From Piromyces finnis (Eukaryota; Neocallimastigomycota; Neocallimastigomycetes; Neocallimastigales; Neocallimastigaceae): a stretch of 64,000 nucleotides of DNA. Positions 33,606 to 44,342 of this stretch are shown piece after piece. The notes under the pieces were generated by a model, which was given only the letters and a program-made list of their open reading frames with translations, was not told the origin of the DNA and ran no database searches. The stretch covers positions 372,001 to 436,000 of the forward strand of contig MCFH01000006.1 of NCBI GenBank assembly GCA_002104945.1. Direction: 5' to 3'. A program made the position numbers and the translations under genes. How positions within the stretch are numbered: position 1 is the first letter of the stretch; every line of letters begins with the position of its first letter.

Positions 33606-36414
33606 ATGAATTTTAAAAAAATTAGTTTTATTCTTCCATTATTTTGTTTAAACCTAAAGGTTTTTGCTGGACCTGTTGTAGGAGAAGTAGATCTTTCATC
33701 TGATAACGAATCCGATAATGAGGTTTTCTCAGTTGGAGAAGATATTGATTTAAGTGGGGATGGTGTTAAAATTGTTGATATATTTTCTGATGATGAAAGC
33801 ACTGTTACTGATATAATTGATTCTACTATAGAAGAGGTAAAAAAAAAAATTAATAATTATAATATTACATGATAAAAATAGTATTAATGATAATAAGATA
33901 ATATTAGTACTGTTAAATTCTAAAAATTCTAATAATTAAAAACAATATCATCATACTATATATATAAAGTGTTCAAGTGAAGAATGTATTCAAACTTCTA
34001 AAAGAATTCTAAATAAAATGGATATTTCGATAAACCCATGTGATGATTTTTATCATTTTGCCTGTGGTGGATGGGAAGTAAGTATTATAAAATTTGAATA
34101 TTATTGAAAACATTATATATTTTTAAACCATGTTTAAATTTTATTAATATAATAATACATCTTTATATATATATAAGAGTAAAGCTATTTCAAATGAAAT
34201 TGATAATAAAAATGAATTTGAAAAGCTTAGTGAGAAGGTCGATGTAAGTAACCAATTATAAAAATATAAATAAATAAAAATAATTTATATAAATGATATA
34301 TAGATAATATATATATTGTACATGTATAAAAAATCTATATATAATTATTAAATCATTTCTAAATTATTATGTAAATTATACTAGAATGAAATTATTGAAA
34401 TCCTTAAAGGTGAATATAAAGTTGATGAAAAGTTGAGTCAAGAGGATCAAGAATATGATGAAAAAAATTACAAAAAAGTAAAAGATATTTTCAATTTTTG
34501 TATGAAAAGCGAATCAAATGAATCATACCCAAATGAACATTTAAAAAATTTTGTTAAAAATCTTAATATTACAGAAAACTTGGAAACATTAAAAGAAAGA
34601 GAATCACTTACAAAAATGATGACTAAACTTCAACTTAATGGTGTTGAGCCATTTATTTATTTTTTTCCAGATAGACAACCATCCATTTCAAAGAATGTAA
34701 TCATGACTCTATATGTTTCAGAAGAAATGACCATACATTCTTATATGCATTACTTAATTAAAAAAGCTCCAAAAATAATACCATTATATAAAGAGTTTAT
34801 TAAAAATATTTATACCAGTATTATTGGAAATAGACCTGATATTGATTTAGTTGTTGATAAAATTTATGAAACTGAGAATAAAATTAGTGAAATATTGTAA
34901 AGTATTAAAAAGAAATTTCAATTTTTTTTATTATAAATTTATTATTGTTTTTTATAAATAATATCATTATGAAAATAAATATTAATCATAAACAAATTTT
35001 TGTTTAATAAGCATTAATAATAATTTTGAAGATTATGAATATCTTACATTAAAACAATTAAATGAAAAATACACCTTTATAAATTGGGATTTATATTTAA
35101 ATAATATTTTTGAATATTATAATTTGAGTACTATCATCAACAGTGATATGTTAATTTACAACCCATTGCCAAAGCTTTATGAAGAAATTAATAATGTAAT
35201 TAGTGAACTTTCTGCTGATAATCTAGCTTATTATTTTGAATGGTATTGATTTTTTTTATATATATTATATTTTATAATAGTGAAAATAAACATATTTTAT
35301 TTTTATTTATTTACTTTTACTATTAGAATGAACTAATATTTTTTAAAAAATATATATAAAAAATTACATTTAATTTTAATAGGAATGCTATTTATATGGA
35401 TATATTAGATGATTATTATTCATCTGATATTTTAGAAGAATCCGATAAATTTATTGAATTATTAAGTACTATAAGTAACTATTATGAATATTATAAATAT
35501 TATAAAAAATGAAATGATTATTGGTAACTAATGGTTAAATTATTTATTAAATTAAGATGGTGAAGAAAATGAATTACATGTTGATGGTACTTATATCAGT
35601 CAGTTCAATTATAATAAAAGCAATTCCCTAGTAAACACTATTAAGAAAAAATACTCAAAAAGTAATTATTAATAAAAAATTAAAAAAAAAATAAAGTAGA
35701 TTTATTTAAAATACTTATTGAATATAAATATAATTAATTATTATCTTTCTTTTTTTTTTTTTTTTAAAAAAAAATAATTAGCTAAAAGCAAGCCAAATAA
35801 TAGTTATACTGAAGATGAAAATAGTGATAAAGATAATATCTGCTTAAATTATATTTATAAAACTTTGCCATTAACAGTTTCAAAATATTATGTTAGTAAT
35901 TACTTTGATGATAATAATAAAGTTATTGTTAAGCAAATGATTAATAACATTAAAGAAGCTATGATTATTAGAATAAATAAAATGGAATGGCTTGATGAAG
36001 AAACCAAGGAATATGCTATGAAGAAGGTTTCAAAAATGAAGGAAAGCATTGGATATTTTGATGATATTATGAATCCAAAAAAAATCTACCAAGAATATGA
36101 AAATTTAAATATTGATAATAAGCTTGATTTAATAATTAAAAGTAAAGTTTTAAATTATGGTTCTATTTTAAAGCTTTTTGATGACACTATATCAGTTTAT
36201 CCATATGTAAATATATAAAAATATCATATATTAATCATATAAATATATTTATTATAAATACATTCTTTTTTTATTAGTATTATATCCTATTTACAATATA
36301 ATAATTAGGAAAAACAGATTATATTATATCTAATAATTATTATTAATATCATTTTTTTTAATGAACTAAAATATTATATATATAGCATGTAAATGCATTT
36401 TATTATCCCAATAC

Positions 36415-36426
36415 TAATTCTATTAT

Positions 36427-36429
<3 letters not shown>
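36415..36429 (+). repeat. Target-site duplication, left copy
   Basis: TAATTCTATTATCAT here is repeated exactly at 42116-42130, flanking LINE-A2. It belongs to exon 9 of the peptidase gene. Confidence 0.95.
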
Positions 36430-36465
<36 letters not shown>

Positions 36466-36703
36466 GGCATCAAATATTTTAAACTTTATTATTAATTTAA
36501 TTAAAATTATAATACATGTAATAAAAAATTAAAAAATAAAAATAAAAATAAAAAAAAATATGTTTAAATAAACACAAATGAATAAAAATTGGGTATAATG
36601 TATTCTAGTAATTTTAATTAAAGTAAGAAAGCCACTATCATACTAAAGTATAATAATTGTATTTGACTTCCAATGGGACACCGAGCCAAAGATCAAAATT
36701 TTG

Positions 36704-39700
36704 TCATGGAACAAAATTATGATCTCCATTGGTTGCGCTGGCCCTCCTGGCCTGTCTTACTGTTTCTTCAGCATTGACGCTCTTGGATGTTGCTTCAAAC
36801 CTTTTGAACATTGTCCATTGCTGGCCAATAGCAAAAGGCATGATTTTGGTTAGAAGTTCCGCGGTTACCGTCAAGAATGGTGTTCCTTCGTTAGTATCAG
36901 ATTGAATCTGACGCTTACAAAGTTCTTTCCATTCCCTTGAATTGTAATTAATATTGTTAAAACTTCTTCCCCCAAGAAGGAATTTAAATATTTTACTGTA
37001 CACACTAGAATAATCATACACATTAATATTCACCGGATTATTAGAACTATTACTATCATTAACTAAATTACTATCTAAATTAGAATTATTATCTTCACTA
37101 TTGCTATCATTACTAATATTATTATTTCTATTATTGTTATTATTACTATTGTTACTATTACTATTGTTACTATTACTATTGTTATTACTACTATTGTTAC
37201 TATTACTATTAATGTTATTACTATCTCTACTGATATTATCAATTTCATTATTATTGATAGGACTATTGGAATTACGTTGACTGAAAAAATTTAATAGCTG
37301 AACTATGGAATCATAATGTTTAATACGGATATCTCTAAATGTTGGACAATCTAATAACCAATGTTTAATACTTTGAACACCACACTTGCAACATGGACAG
37401 TAGTTAGGACAAACTGGATCAACAAATTTGGCAGCTTTGGCAACTCTAGCATCCAACTTGTATCCGCTTCTTGCTTTCAATAGCCAGTAGAAGCCATAGG
37501 CAAACTCTGGGTATTCATAACATAATTTAATAAAATCTTTAGTTTCAATAAATTTATTATCATCATAATATTGCGCTTTGATTGAATTCCCTTTGAGATC
37601 TTTCCAATAAAAGTTTTTAACTGCTTTAACATCTCCATGTTTCTTTAGTTTTTTATCAAGTGTCCTACTTGATTTGCACCACGTGTATTTTCTAAATTTA
37701 GGAATGTAATTGACAAGGTGTGAGATAATACAATTTGAGTTTTTCCATTTGTTAAAACATCTAACCTGAGCTAACGCACATTTGGCTGACAATGGAGGAA
37801 TATTCAAATCTTTTGAGATAGAGTATAAAGATATAAACGATACAGCTTTATGAACTCCGGCAACCCATCGTATTCCTTTGTTAACATGCTTCTGAGCAAT
37901 TCTAGACCTAGCTTTGTTGGATCCAAGTAATGGTGCAAAGTATGAAACTCTGCTGATTACTTGTGAGTTAAGTACTAGTTTTTTGAAAGGAATAGGAATA
38001 TTAGGATTTCTTAAGAATTTACTGACTGAGAAAAGTCCTTTCAAAACCTTGTTATTAAGAGCTTTAATTACTGGTTTAAGGGACAGATTCTTATCAAATG
38101 GAACACCAAGATAAGTATAGCAATCAGTAGTTGGAATGGGTTGTCCTGCTAAGTAAAATGTTGGATCTCTCTTGTTCTGATTTTCTATTGATTCAGGACG
38201 AATCACCATCGTTGAACATTTCTGGATACCAAATTCCATTTCATTATACAGTGCCCATTCATTAACTCTTCTAAGCATCTTTTTTAAGCATCCTCTTGTT
38301 GGAGCACAAATAACTATATCATCTGCAAAAAGTCCACCACAGCATCGAGTGTCACCTAAACTGACTCCTAGATCTTCGCACTCTCTAAATATATCATTAA
38401 TAAAGAGATTAAAGAGAATAGGAGAAAGAGGGCATCCTTGACGGACTCCTTTCTTCACATCAAAAGATTTCGAGAATTGTCCATCTAATTTGACATTAGC
38501 CTTAGATGTTAAATATAAATTTTTGATAAATTGTAGACTCTTACCTCGGATTCCTAAACAATCTAATTTATGGAGAATATTACCGATTGGGACTGAATCG
38601 TATGCTTTCCTGAGATCTAAAAAGGCCAAATATGTCTCTGTATTATCTAATTGACGTCTACGGCATATTTCTTGGATTGAAATGAAAAGACTAATACTTT
38701 CTTCCTTTTTTCGAAAACCAAATTGTTCAGGTCTAATGAAATTATTCTTTAGACCATATTCTGAGATTCTAGTGGTGACAATTTTGGAAATCAACTTAAT
38801 ACCATTATTGATAAGTGATATACCTCGATAGTTATCACAATCTGTCAAATCTCCCTTCTTAGGAATAGAAACAATACTGGATTCATTCCATGAGTTGGGG
38901 AAATCTCCATCCCAAATACGGTTGAATAATTTAAGAATAAAATTTAAACCATGAGCATCATTATCTGAAGTAGTATTACCAGAAGAATTATTATCTGTAG
39001 CATTATTAGAATCATTACTTGATGGAACTAATGCTTTGTAAAATTCAATTGGAATACCATCCGGACCTGATGCTTTATAATTTGGAGTAGTGAGGATAGC
39101 TGACTTGACTTCATCAATACTAATATCTTGGTTGATATCCCACTCATCAAGCATAGGAAGTGAAAAACGTTTATTCGTTGGTTCTTCATACCAATGCTCC
39201 AAATCAAGACTTACACCATTTGGGTCTGATGCAAGATTTTCGAAATGATCATGCCACACATCTAGTTGTTCTTCTGTAGCAACAACTAATTCTCCATTTT
39301 TATTTTTAATTGGTTGAGCAATAAAGAAAGAATCTTTTCCAATTTTTGCAGTTTTCTTGATCCATTTCCAGGCCTTCTTAGGATTATGACTCTTCATATA
39401 CTCACATCCTGTTTTAATCCAATGAAGATATTCTTGCTTCCTAAATTCATTACATCTTTTGTGGATGTAATCAATGAGTTTACGGTAGATTTTAATTCTT
39501 TTAATAAATTCATCTATATCATAAATTCTTTCTTTTTTAAATCTCTTATACAACTTCATTTTGATTTTTTGAAGATTAAAAATTTGTTGTGAAATATGAA
39601 ATGAAGACTTTATAACATTATTTGCTGAGGTAATACTGAGCTCGTCTGCAATTGAAAAAGCAGTTGAAGTAAACTCTTTGGAAAGTTCATCTGTAGAAAC

Positions 39701-41227
39701 ATTAGGATCGCTGGATTTTGCTGAAAGTATTTGGAATTTATTATGACTGAGAATAGATTCCTTTTCCTCAATACATTTTAATCTATTCCATTTCAGAATT
39801 TTCTTAGGAACATTAAAGTCATTAGAAAAATCTTCCATAGGAATAATTTTACCATTAATAAGAAGTGGCTTATGGTCTGATACAGGATAAAAATTATTTA
39901 TAAATGATCCTGAGTGAATAAGATCTTTCATCTTCGAATTGATAAGAGCATGGTCAATGTCGGAAGATTGATCACCTCGAGTCCAAGAGATAGTAGACCC
40001 TCTAAGCGGAAGAATTTCCCAATCTCCTAATCCATTAGTTGATAACCAGTTGGATAATTTTACTTTAGACATATTAAAATCACCAACAAGAATCGATGGA
40101 TGGGATGAATGAGTTTGTAACCACAAGCGAACTTCTAACTTTGCATGATCAACATAGATGTTGTGATGACTATGAGGCATATAAACATTACCAATCGAGC
40201 ATTTGAATCTATTCCAGAGACTAAAAGTATAAATAGAAATAATATACTTTCCAGAGAAGTTTTCAAGTGAGGCTTGACACGAATTGTGAAAACCTAAATA
40301 TAAACCTCTCATTCCCGGAACTGATTCGTCAGCTTTCTTGAAAAAGTGTCTATAGTTTCGCAAAGTAACACGACAAGGATAATCTGTATTCGATCCAGAA
40401 CCATTACCAGTTTCTTGGAAACATAAAAATAATGGTTTGAAAATAGCTGTGAAATAGCTAATACTATCTCTCTTTTCGTGATTCCACCCATTGGTGTTCC
40501 AACTAAGACAAAAAGAAAAGTTATCAGGCTTGTTGGATGAGGAAGAATCGTTGCTATTATTATTATTATTAAAGTCATCGTTATTAATGGATGATGCATC
40601 AGAGGAATAAGTAGAACTATTACTAGATGGCTGTGAAACTGAAGAACTATCAACTATTGAACTGTTATCAGAGTTGATAGAGCTATTAGAATTAATTGTT
40701 GAATGTTGAGATTGAAATTGTGTTTGCTGTAGATCTGGAATATTTTCATGATTGGAAACTTGTTGAAGATCTTGTTGAAGATCTAGTTGAAGATCGGATT
40801 GTTGATGAGATTGTTGAACTGATTGTTGAAATGATTGTTGAATAGAATGTTGATGTTTATTAGAAACTAAAATTTTACGTTTGAGAGTGGAAAAAGTGTA
40901 TTTGTGATTCCTTCTACTACGAGCTGAAAAGGAAATTGAGGTAACTGAAAGTTTCTTCTTTAACATGTGTAAGATTTTAATACAATCTTTCGATGAACCA
41001 TGAACCTTGACTAAGAAAAAGTGATCATTGAAAGTCTGAAAATATTTAACACTAATAACTGAATTAAATTTATCTTCTAGAATAACCTCGAGTTTTTCCC
41101 ATAGCATATTTACTGACCATGATCGAATACCACGGATAAAGAAGGAGCGAATATCATCTAAGGGGATACCATAAGACCGGGTACCACGTCTGATATAATT
41201 CTTATCTTTAATATAAAGGACTGACAT
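36704..41227 (-). CDS. LINE-A2 polyprotein: N-terminal domain, APE endonuclease, reverse transcriptase, zinc finger (1507 aa)
   Basis: It has the same architecture as the LINE-A1 protein and is almost identical over the N-terminal domain, endonuclease (SWNTNGW, GDFNMSK, SDHKPLL), reverse transcriptase (RQGCPLSP, FADDIVI), CCHC-type finger and FLLGG C-terminal domain. It is 15 residues shorter. The differences are mostly fewer QQSVQQS repeats near residue 130 and a shorter, rearranged Asn/Ser tract near residue 1340, with a scatter of single substitutions. No stop or frameshift is present, so the enzyme is probably active. It lies antisense to the peptidase gene it interrupts. Confidence 0.96.
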   Translation of the reverse strand: MSVLYIKDKNYIRRGTRSYGIPLDDIRSFFIRGIRSWSVNMLWEKLEVILEDKFNSVISVKYFQTFNDHFFLVKVHGSSKDCIKILHMLKKKLSVTSISFSARSRRNHKYTFSTLKRKILVSNKHQHSIQQSFQQSVQQSHQQSDLQLDLQQDLQQVSNHENIPDLQQTQFQSQHSTINSNSSINSDNSSIVDSSSVSQPSSNSSTYSSDASSINNDDFNNNNNSNDSSSSNKPDNFSFCLSWNTNGWNHEKRDSISYFTAIFKPLFLCFQETGNGSGSNTDYPCRVTLRNYRHFFKKADESVPGMRGLYLGFHNSCQASLENFSGKYIISIYTFSLWNRFKCSIGNVYMPHSHHNIYVDHAKLEVRLWLQTHSSHPSILVGDFNMSKVKLSNWLSTNGLGDWEILPLRGSTISWTRGDQSSDIDHALINSKMKDLIHSGSFINNFYPVSDHKPLLINGKIIPMEDFSNDFNVPKKILKWNRLKCIEEKESILSHNKFQILSAKSSDPNVSTDELSKEFTSTAFSIADELSITSANNVIKSSFHISQQIFNLQKIKMKLYKRFKKERIYDIDEFIKRIKIYRKLIDYIHKRCNEFRKQEYLHWIKTGCEYMKSHNPKKAWKWIKKTAKIGKDSFFIAQPIKNKNGELVVATEEQLDVWHDHFENLASDPNGVSLDLEHWYEEPTNKRFSLPMLDEWDINQDISIDEVKSAILTTPNYKASGPDGIPIEFYKALVPSSNDSNNATDNNSSGNTTSDNDAHGLNFILKLFNRIWDGDFPNSWNESSIVSIPKKGDLTDCDNYRGISLINNGIKLISKIVTTRISEYGLKNNFIRPEQFGFRKKEESISLFISIQEICRRRQLDNTETYLAFLDLRKAYDSVPIGNILHKLDCLGIRGKSLQFIKNLYLTSKANVKLDGQFSKSFDVKKGVRQGCPLSPILFNLFINDIFRECEDLGVSLGDTRCCGGLFADDIVICAPTRGCLKKMLRRVNEWALYNEMEFGIQKCSTMVIRPESIENQNKRDPTFYLAGQPIPTTDCYTYLGVPFDKNLSLKPVIKALNNKVLKGLFSVSKFLRNPNIPIPFKKLVLNSQVISRVSYFAPLLGSNKARSRIAQKHVNKGIRWVAGVHKAVSFISLYSISKDLNIPPLSAKCALAQVRCFNKWKNSNCIISHLVNYIPKFRKYTWCKSSRTLDKKLKKHGDVKAVKNFYWKDLKGNSIKAQYYDDNKFIETKDFIKLCYEYPEFAYGFYWLLKARSGYKLDARVAKAAKFVDPVCPNYCPCCKCGVQSIKHWLLDCPTFRDIRIKHYDSIVQLLNFFSQRNSNSPINNNEIDNISRDSNNINSNSNNSSNNNSNSNNSNSNNSNNNNNRNNNISNDSNSEDNNSNLDSNLVNDSNSSNNPVNINVYDYSSVYSKIFKFLLGGRSFNNINYNSREWKELCKRQIQSDTNEGTPFLTVTAELLTKIMPFAIGQQWTMFKRFEATSKSVNAEETVRQARRASATNGDHNFVP

Positions 41228-41662
41228 GATAATAAATTCTAATTAAAAAATATTGAATATAAAATAAATACTAATAAAAATTACAAATATAACGTATATG
41301 GAAAAAAATCTGTCTCTCTCTCTCTTCTTAAAAGTACTGGATAGAACAAAAATTGTTACGATGCTTTGTTTAAAGTTTCTTTTTTTGAATTCTAGTTGTA
41401 AATTTTCTTTAAAAATTCTAGTTTTGGTTTGTTGTTAGTAAATTCGATTCGCTTTTTGACACTAAAATTGTTTGACTTTACTTTTCATTAAATATTTAAA
41501 TTGGTAAAAAATTTGAATCAAGAATGTCGACACCAGAAAGCTTGTGAATAGTATTTTTACATGATGTAGAGTGAATCAGTCTCTTACAAGAAACAATACA
41601 ACAATAGCTACATGAATATAAAAATACAATGCAAATGCTAAAGTTGACTACATTGGATTCTT

Positions 41663-42114
41663 ACAAGAGAAGAGTAGTACTACATGAATACATGAATAAA
41701 AGAAAAAATACAGCAACAAAATGTATTACTCTTCTAATTAAATACTATACAAACTTACCTGAATATCAAACATTCAACTTATTCATCAAATACTCAATTC
41801 GATGAATAAAATGTTTTTTAATCGCTCAGTACCATGAGCTTAGTCCTAATAATTTTCCCTTAAAGACTAACCAAGCATCCATTGCGCAATGCTTGGATTT
41901 AATTCTTTCTACTCTCTCAGTACCATGAGCATGAGTAGACCCCCTTGATAAACTCCATTATTAAATAAATGAAGGCACGTTCCTAAGAGGGCACCAAGCA
42001 TCCATTGCGCAATACTTGGATTTAATTCTTTCTACTCTCTCAGTACCATGAGCATGAGTAGACCCCCTTGAGAAACTACATTTATTAAATAAATGAAGGC
42101 ACGTTCCCAAGAGG
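41663..42114 (-). repeat. LINE-A2 5' UTR: one unit with two monomers
   Basis: On the minus strand, monomers begin at 42114 and 41990 (124 bases apart), followed by the same linker as in LINE-A1. Only a single unit of about 452 bases is present, against two in LINE-A1. Confidence 0.92.
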
Positions 42115-42115
42115 T

Positions 42116-42130
42116 TAATTCTATTATCAT
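42116..42130 (+). repeat. Target-site duplication, right copy
   Basis: TAATTCTATTATCAT, identical to 36415-36429. Exon 9 of the peptidase gene resumes at 42131 in the correct phase. Confidence 0.95.
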
Positions 42131-43054
42131 CCCAGCTGCAATTATCCAAACTCCATTTTTCAATAATAATGGACAAGACTATATTAACTATGGTTTAACT
42201 GGTTCAATAATTGGTCATGAGTTAACTCACGCTTTCGATAATGAAGGTAGATTATATGATATGGATGGTAAATTAAATAATTGGGTAGGTTATTTTAATA
42301 AAAATTATATATTAATAAATATAAATGGTAAATAGTATATTTATTAATATATGATTGAATGATTAATTTTATTACTTTTTTAATCAATAATGACTTTATT
42401 TAATAGTGGACAGATAATGATAGTGAAGAGTTTATTGAATTTTCTCAATGTTTTATTCATGAGTAATATAAATTTTATATTTTTTTTTTAATAAGAATAA
42501 AAAAAAAATAGTGTAATAATATTAATGCTTATCAAAAATGTCTTTTCTTTATATATATATTAATAGATATAATTCAATCATATATGATATTGAAAATAAA
42601 AAATATAATGTTAATGGGGAGGTAAATATAGAATATTAATTATAATAAATAAAGTATTTTTTATATATCAATTAAAATATTAACAAAATTGAAATGTATA
42701 GAGAACTCTTGGAGAAAATCTTGCTGACAATGGCGGTTTAGCTAGAGCTTATGATGCTTGGCAATTATCATTATTAAAAAATCCAGAAAATGCAGCTGAA
42801 CGTAATAAGATGCTTCCAGGTTTCCAAGGTTATACTATTGATCAATTATTCTATATTTCATATGGACAAACATTTTGTTCTATAAATAATAGTATTAATC
42901 TTATTGATGAACATTCCCCAGGAATTGCTCGTATTAATGGTGTTATTTCTAATTCTAAACATTTTGCTGAAACTTTTAATTGTCCATCAAATTCTCCTAT
43001 GAATCCAGAAAATAAATGTATTATTTGGTAAAACAAAATATAGTAAGAAATTAT

Positions 43055-43055
<1 letters not shown>

Positions 43056-43092
<37 letters not shown>
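43056..43092. repeat. 37-base poly(A) tract
   Basis: A pure A run 25 bases past the peptidase stop codon. It may be a microsatellite in the 3' UTR or the tail of a lost retroelement; nothing upstream identifies one. Confidence 0.8.
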
Positions 43093-43099
<7 letters not shown>

Positions 43100-43554
43100 T
43101 ATTAATAATAATAGAAAATATATTTAGATGATTTCATGAGTTTATGAATAATAAATTATAATTATTTTTTTTATTATTATAATATAGCTTAGAATTTTTA
43201 GATGATAAATCTAATTAAATCTAATTAATAAATATAATATAAAAGTGGTTCTATTAATAATAGAAAATATTAAAAAATAAAAAAAGATCAAAAGAAAATA
43301 GAAAAAAAAAATAAAAATATATATTTTAAGAAATATTGTAAAAATATTTTTAAAATCTAATTATATATAAAAGATATAATAAAGATTCAAAAAGAAAAAA
43401 TAATTTTTATTAAACACAAATGAATTAAAAAAAAAAAGAGTGTAATAAGGGTTTAGTAATTTTATCTTTTTTTTTTTAGTTTTAAAATATTGGAGGAAAT
43501 ACGACATGAATTATACTAATGTTTTTTATTGCTGTCCAACAATAATTAAGATTC
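43093..43554. other. AT-rich spacer
   Basis: The DNA is AT-rich and downstream of the peptidase gene. Nothing is recognisable before the LINE relic that follows. Confidence 0.6.
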
Positions 43555-43790
43555 AAAAAATTTAAAGTAGCAACCAAGTGCGTCAATGTTGATGAAATAA
43601 GCCAGAAAAACCAATAGAGATTATAATTTTGTCCCATGATAAAATTTGATCTCTGAGGCTGAGTGCCATTGGAAGTCAATTATTGTACTCAAGTATAATA
43701 GTGGCTAAAAGTAGCCGTTTTACTTTAATTAAAATGACTAGAATACATTGTATTTTATTTTTTTTTAAACTTTAATTTTTTAAATACATG
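43555..43790 (+). mobile_element. Old LINE-A 3' relic
   Basis: This sequence aligns with the end of the LINE-A ORF and its 3' UTR: GTAGCAACCAAGTGCGTCAA, CCAATAGAGATTATAATTTT, TGCCATTGGAAGTC, then ATAATAGTGGCT and TTAAAATGACTAGAATACAT. It carries many substitutions and indels and lacks a clear GATGCCGTT poly(A) end. Confidence 0.8.
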
Positions 43791-44342
43791 AGCATTTTTT
43801 TTTTAATTATCTTCAATTAAAAAGAGTTTTCAAAGTATAATTTTATTGATTTATTTTATTTTATTTCAAATCATATAATTAAAATGATACTCTTACACTC
43901 AGAACACTTTAAATTATTCATAAAAGGATATATATATTAATGGTATATACTATTTTTTTTTTGTCTTATTTTATTTTTATAGGTGATTTTTCATAATCCT
44001 TTATAAAATTTATATATATATATATATTTTTAATTTTCTTTTTTTTTCCTCTTTTTTTTTTTTTTTTTTTTTTATTTTTTGTTAAAAAAAGAAAAAAAGA
44101 AGAAGGATAGTATAAAAAAAAAAAAAAATTAAATAAGAAAAAAAAAAAAAGGATTTTTTTTTTATATTTTTAAATTAATAAATAGGTTAAATAAATAAGT
44201 AAACAACAAGTAATATGAATTATTATTATTTTAAATTAAAAAAGGTTATCTTATTAATAAGACAGACAGTTTTTTCAATAAAATATATTGACGATAATGG
44301 ATTTTTGTTTTGTTTTTCTTTTTTTTTTTTTAAAAAAAAAAA
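43791..44342. other. AT-rich spacer, 3' flank of TFIIB gene
   Basis: Long T and A runs, no gene seen. It presumably holds the TFIIB 3' UTR on the minus strand. Confidence 0.6.

Larger units (their letters stand above)
36430..42114 (-). mobile_element. Full-length LINE-A2 non-LTR retrotransposon inside the M13 gene
   Basis: A 5.69-kb element on the minus strand: 5' end CCTCTTGGG at 42114, one 5' UTR unit (41663-42114), leader, intact ORF (41227 to 36704), 3' UTR, GATGCCGTT and about 33 A (plus-strand T run 36430-36462). It is flanked by a perfect 15-bp target-site duplication; one extra base lies at 42115. It is nearly identical to LINE-A1 apart from one fewer 453-bp unit and short in-frame repeat changes, so it is a recent insertion. 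Confidence 0.97.
33606..43031 (+). pseudogene. Secreted M13 (neprilysin-like) zinc metallopeptidase gene, interrupted by LINE-A2
   Basis: Exons: 33606-33836, 33970-34077, 34178-34243, 34385-34896, 35012-35242, 35383-35474, 35557-35661, 35782-36206, 36386-36429 continued at 42131-42284, 42407-42462, 42567-42621, 42702-43031. All have GT-AG borders and compatible phases. Without the insertion they give about 802 residues, slightly longer than usual M13 enzymes. Visible features are a signal peptide (residues 1-21), an acidic stretch, the M13 N-terminal motif NPCDDFYHFACGGW, the VNAFYYP motif, the zinc site GHELTHAFD, the third-ligand motif ENLADNGG and the family-type end CIIW. Such enzymes cleave peptides outside the cell. 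The 5.7-kb LINE sits between the VNAFYYP motif and the zinc site, so this allele cannot make an active enzyme. All other exons look undamaged, which implies a recent event or an intact second allele. Confidence 0.93.
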
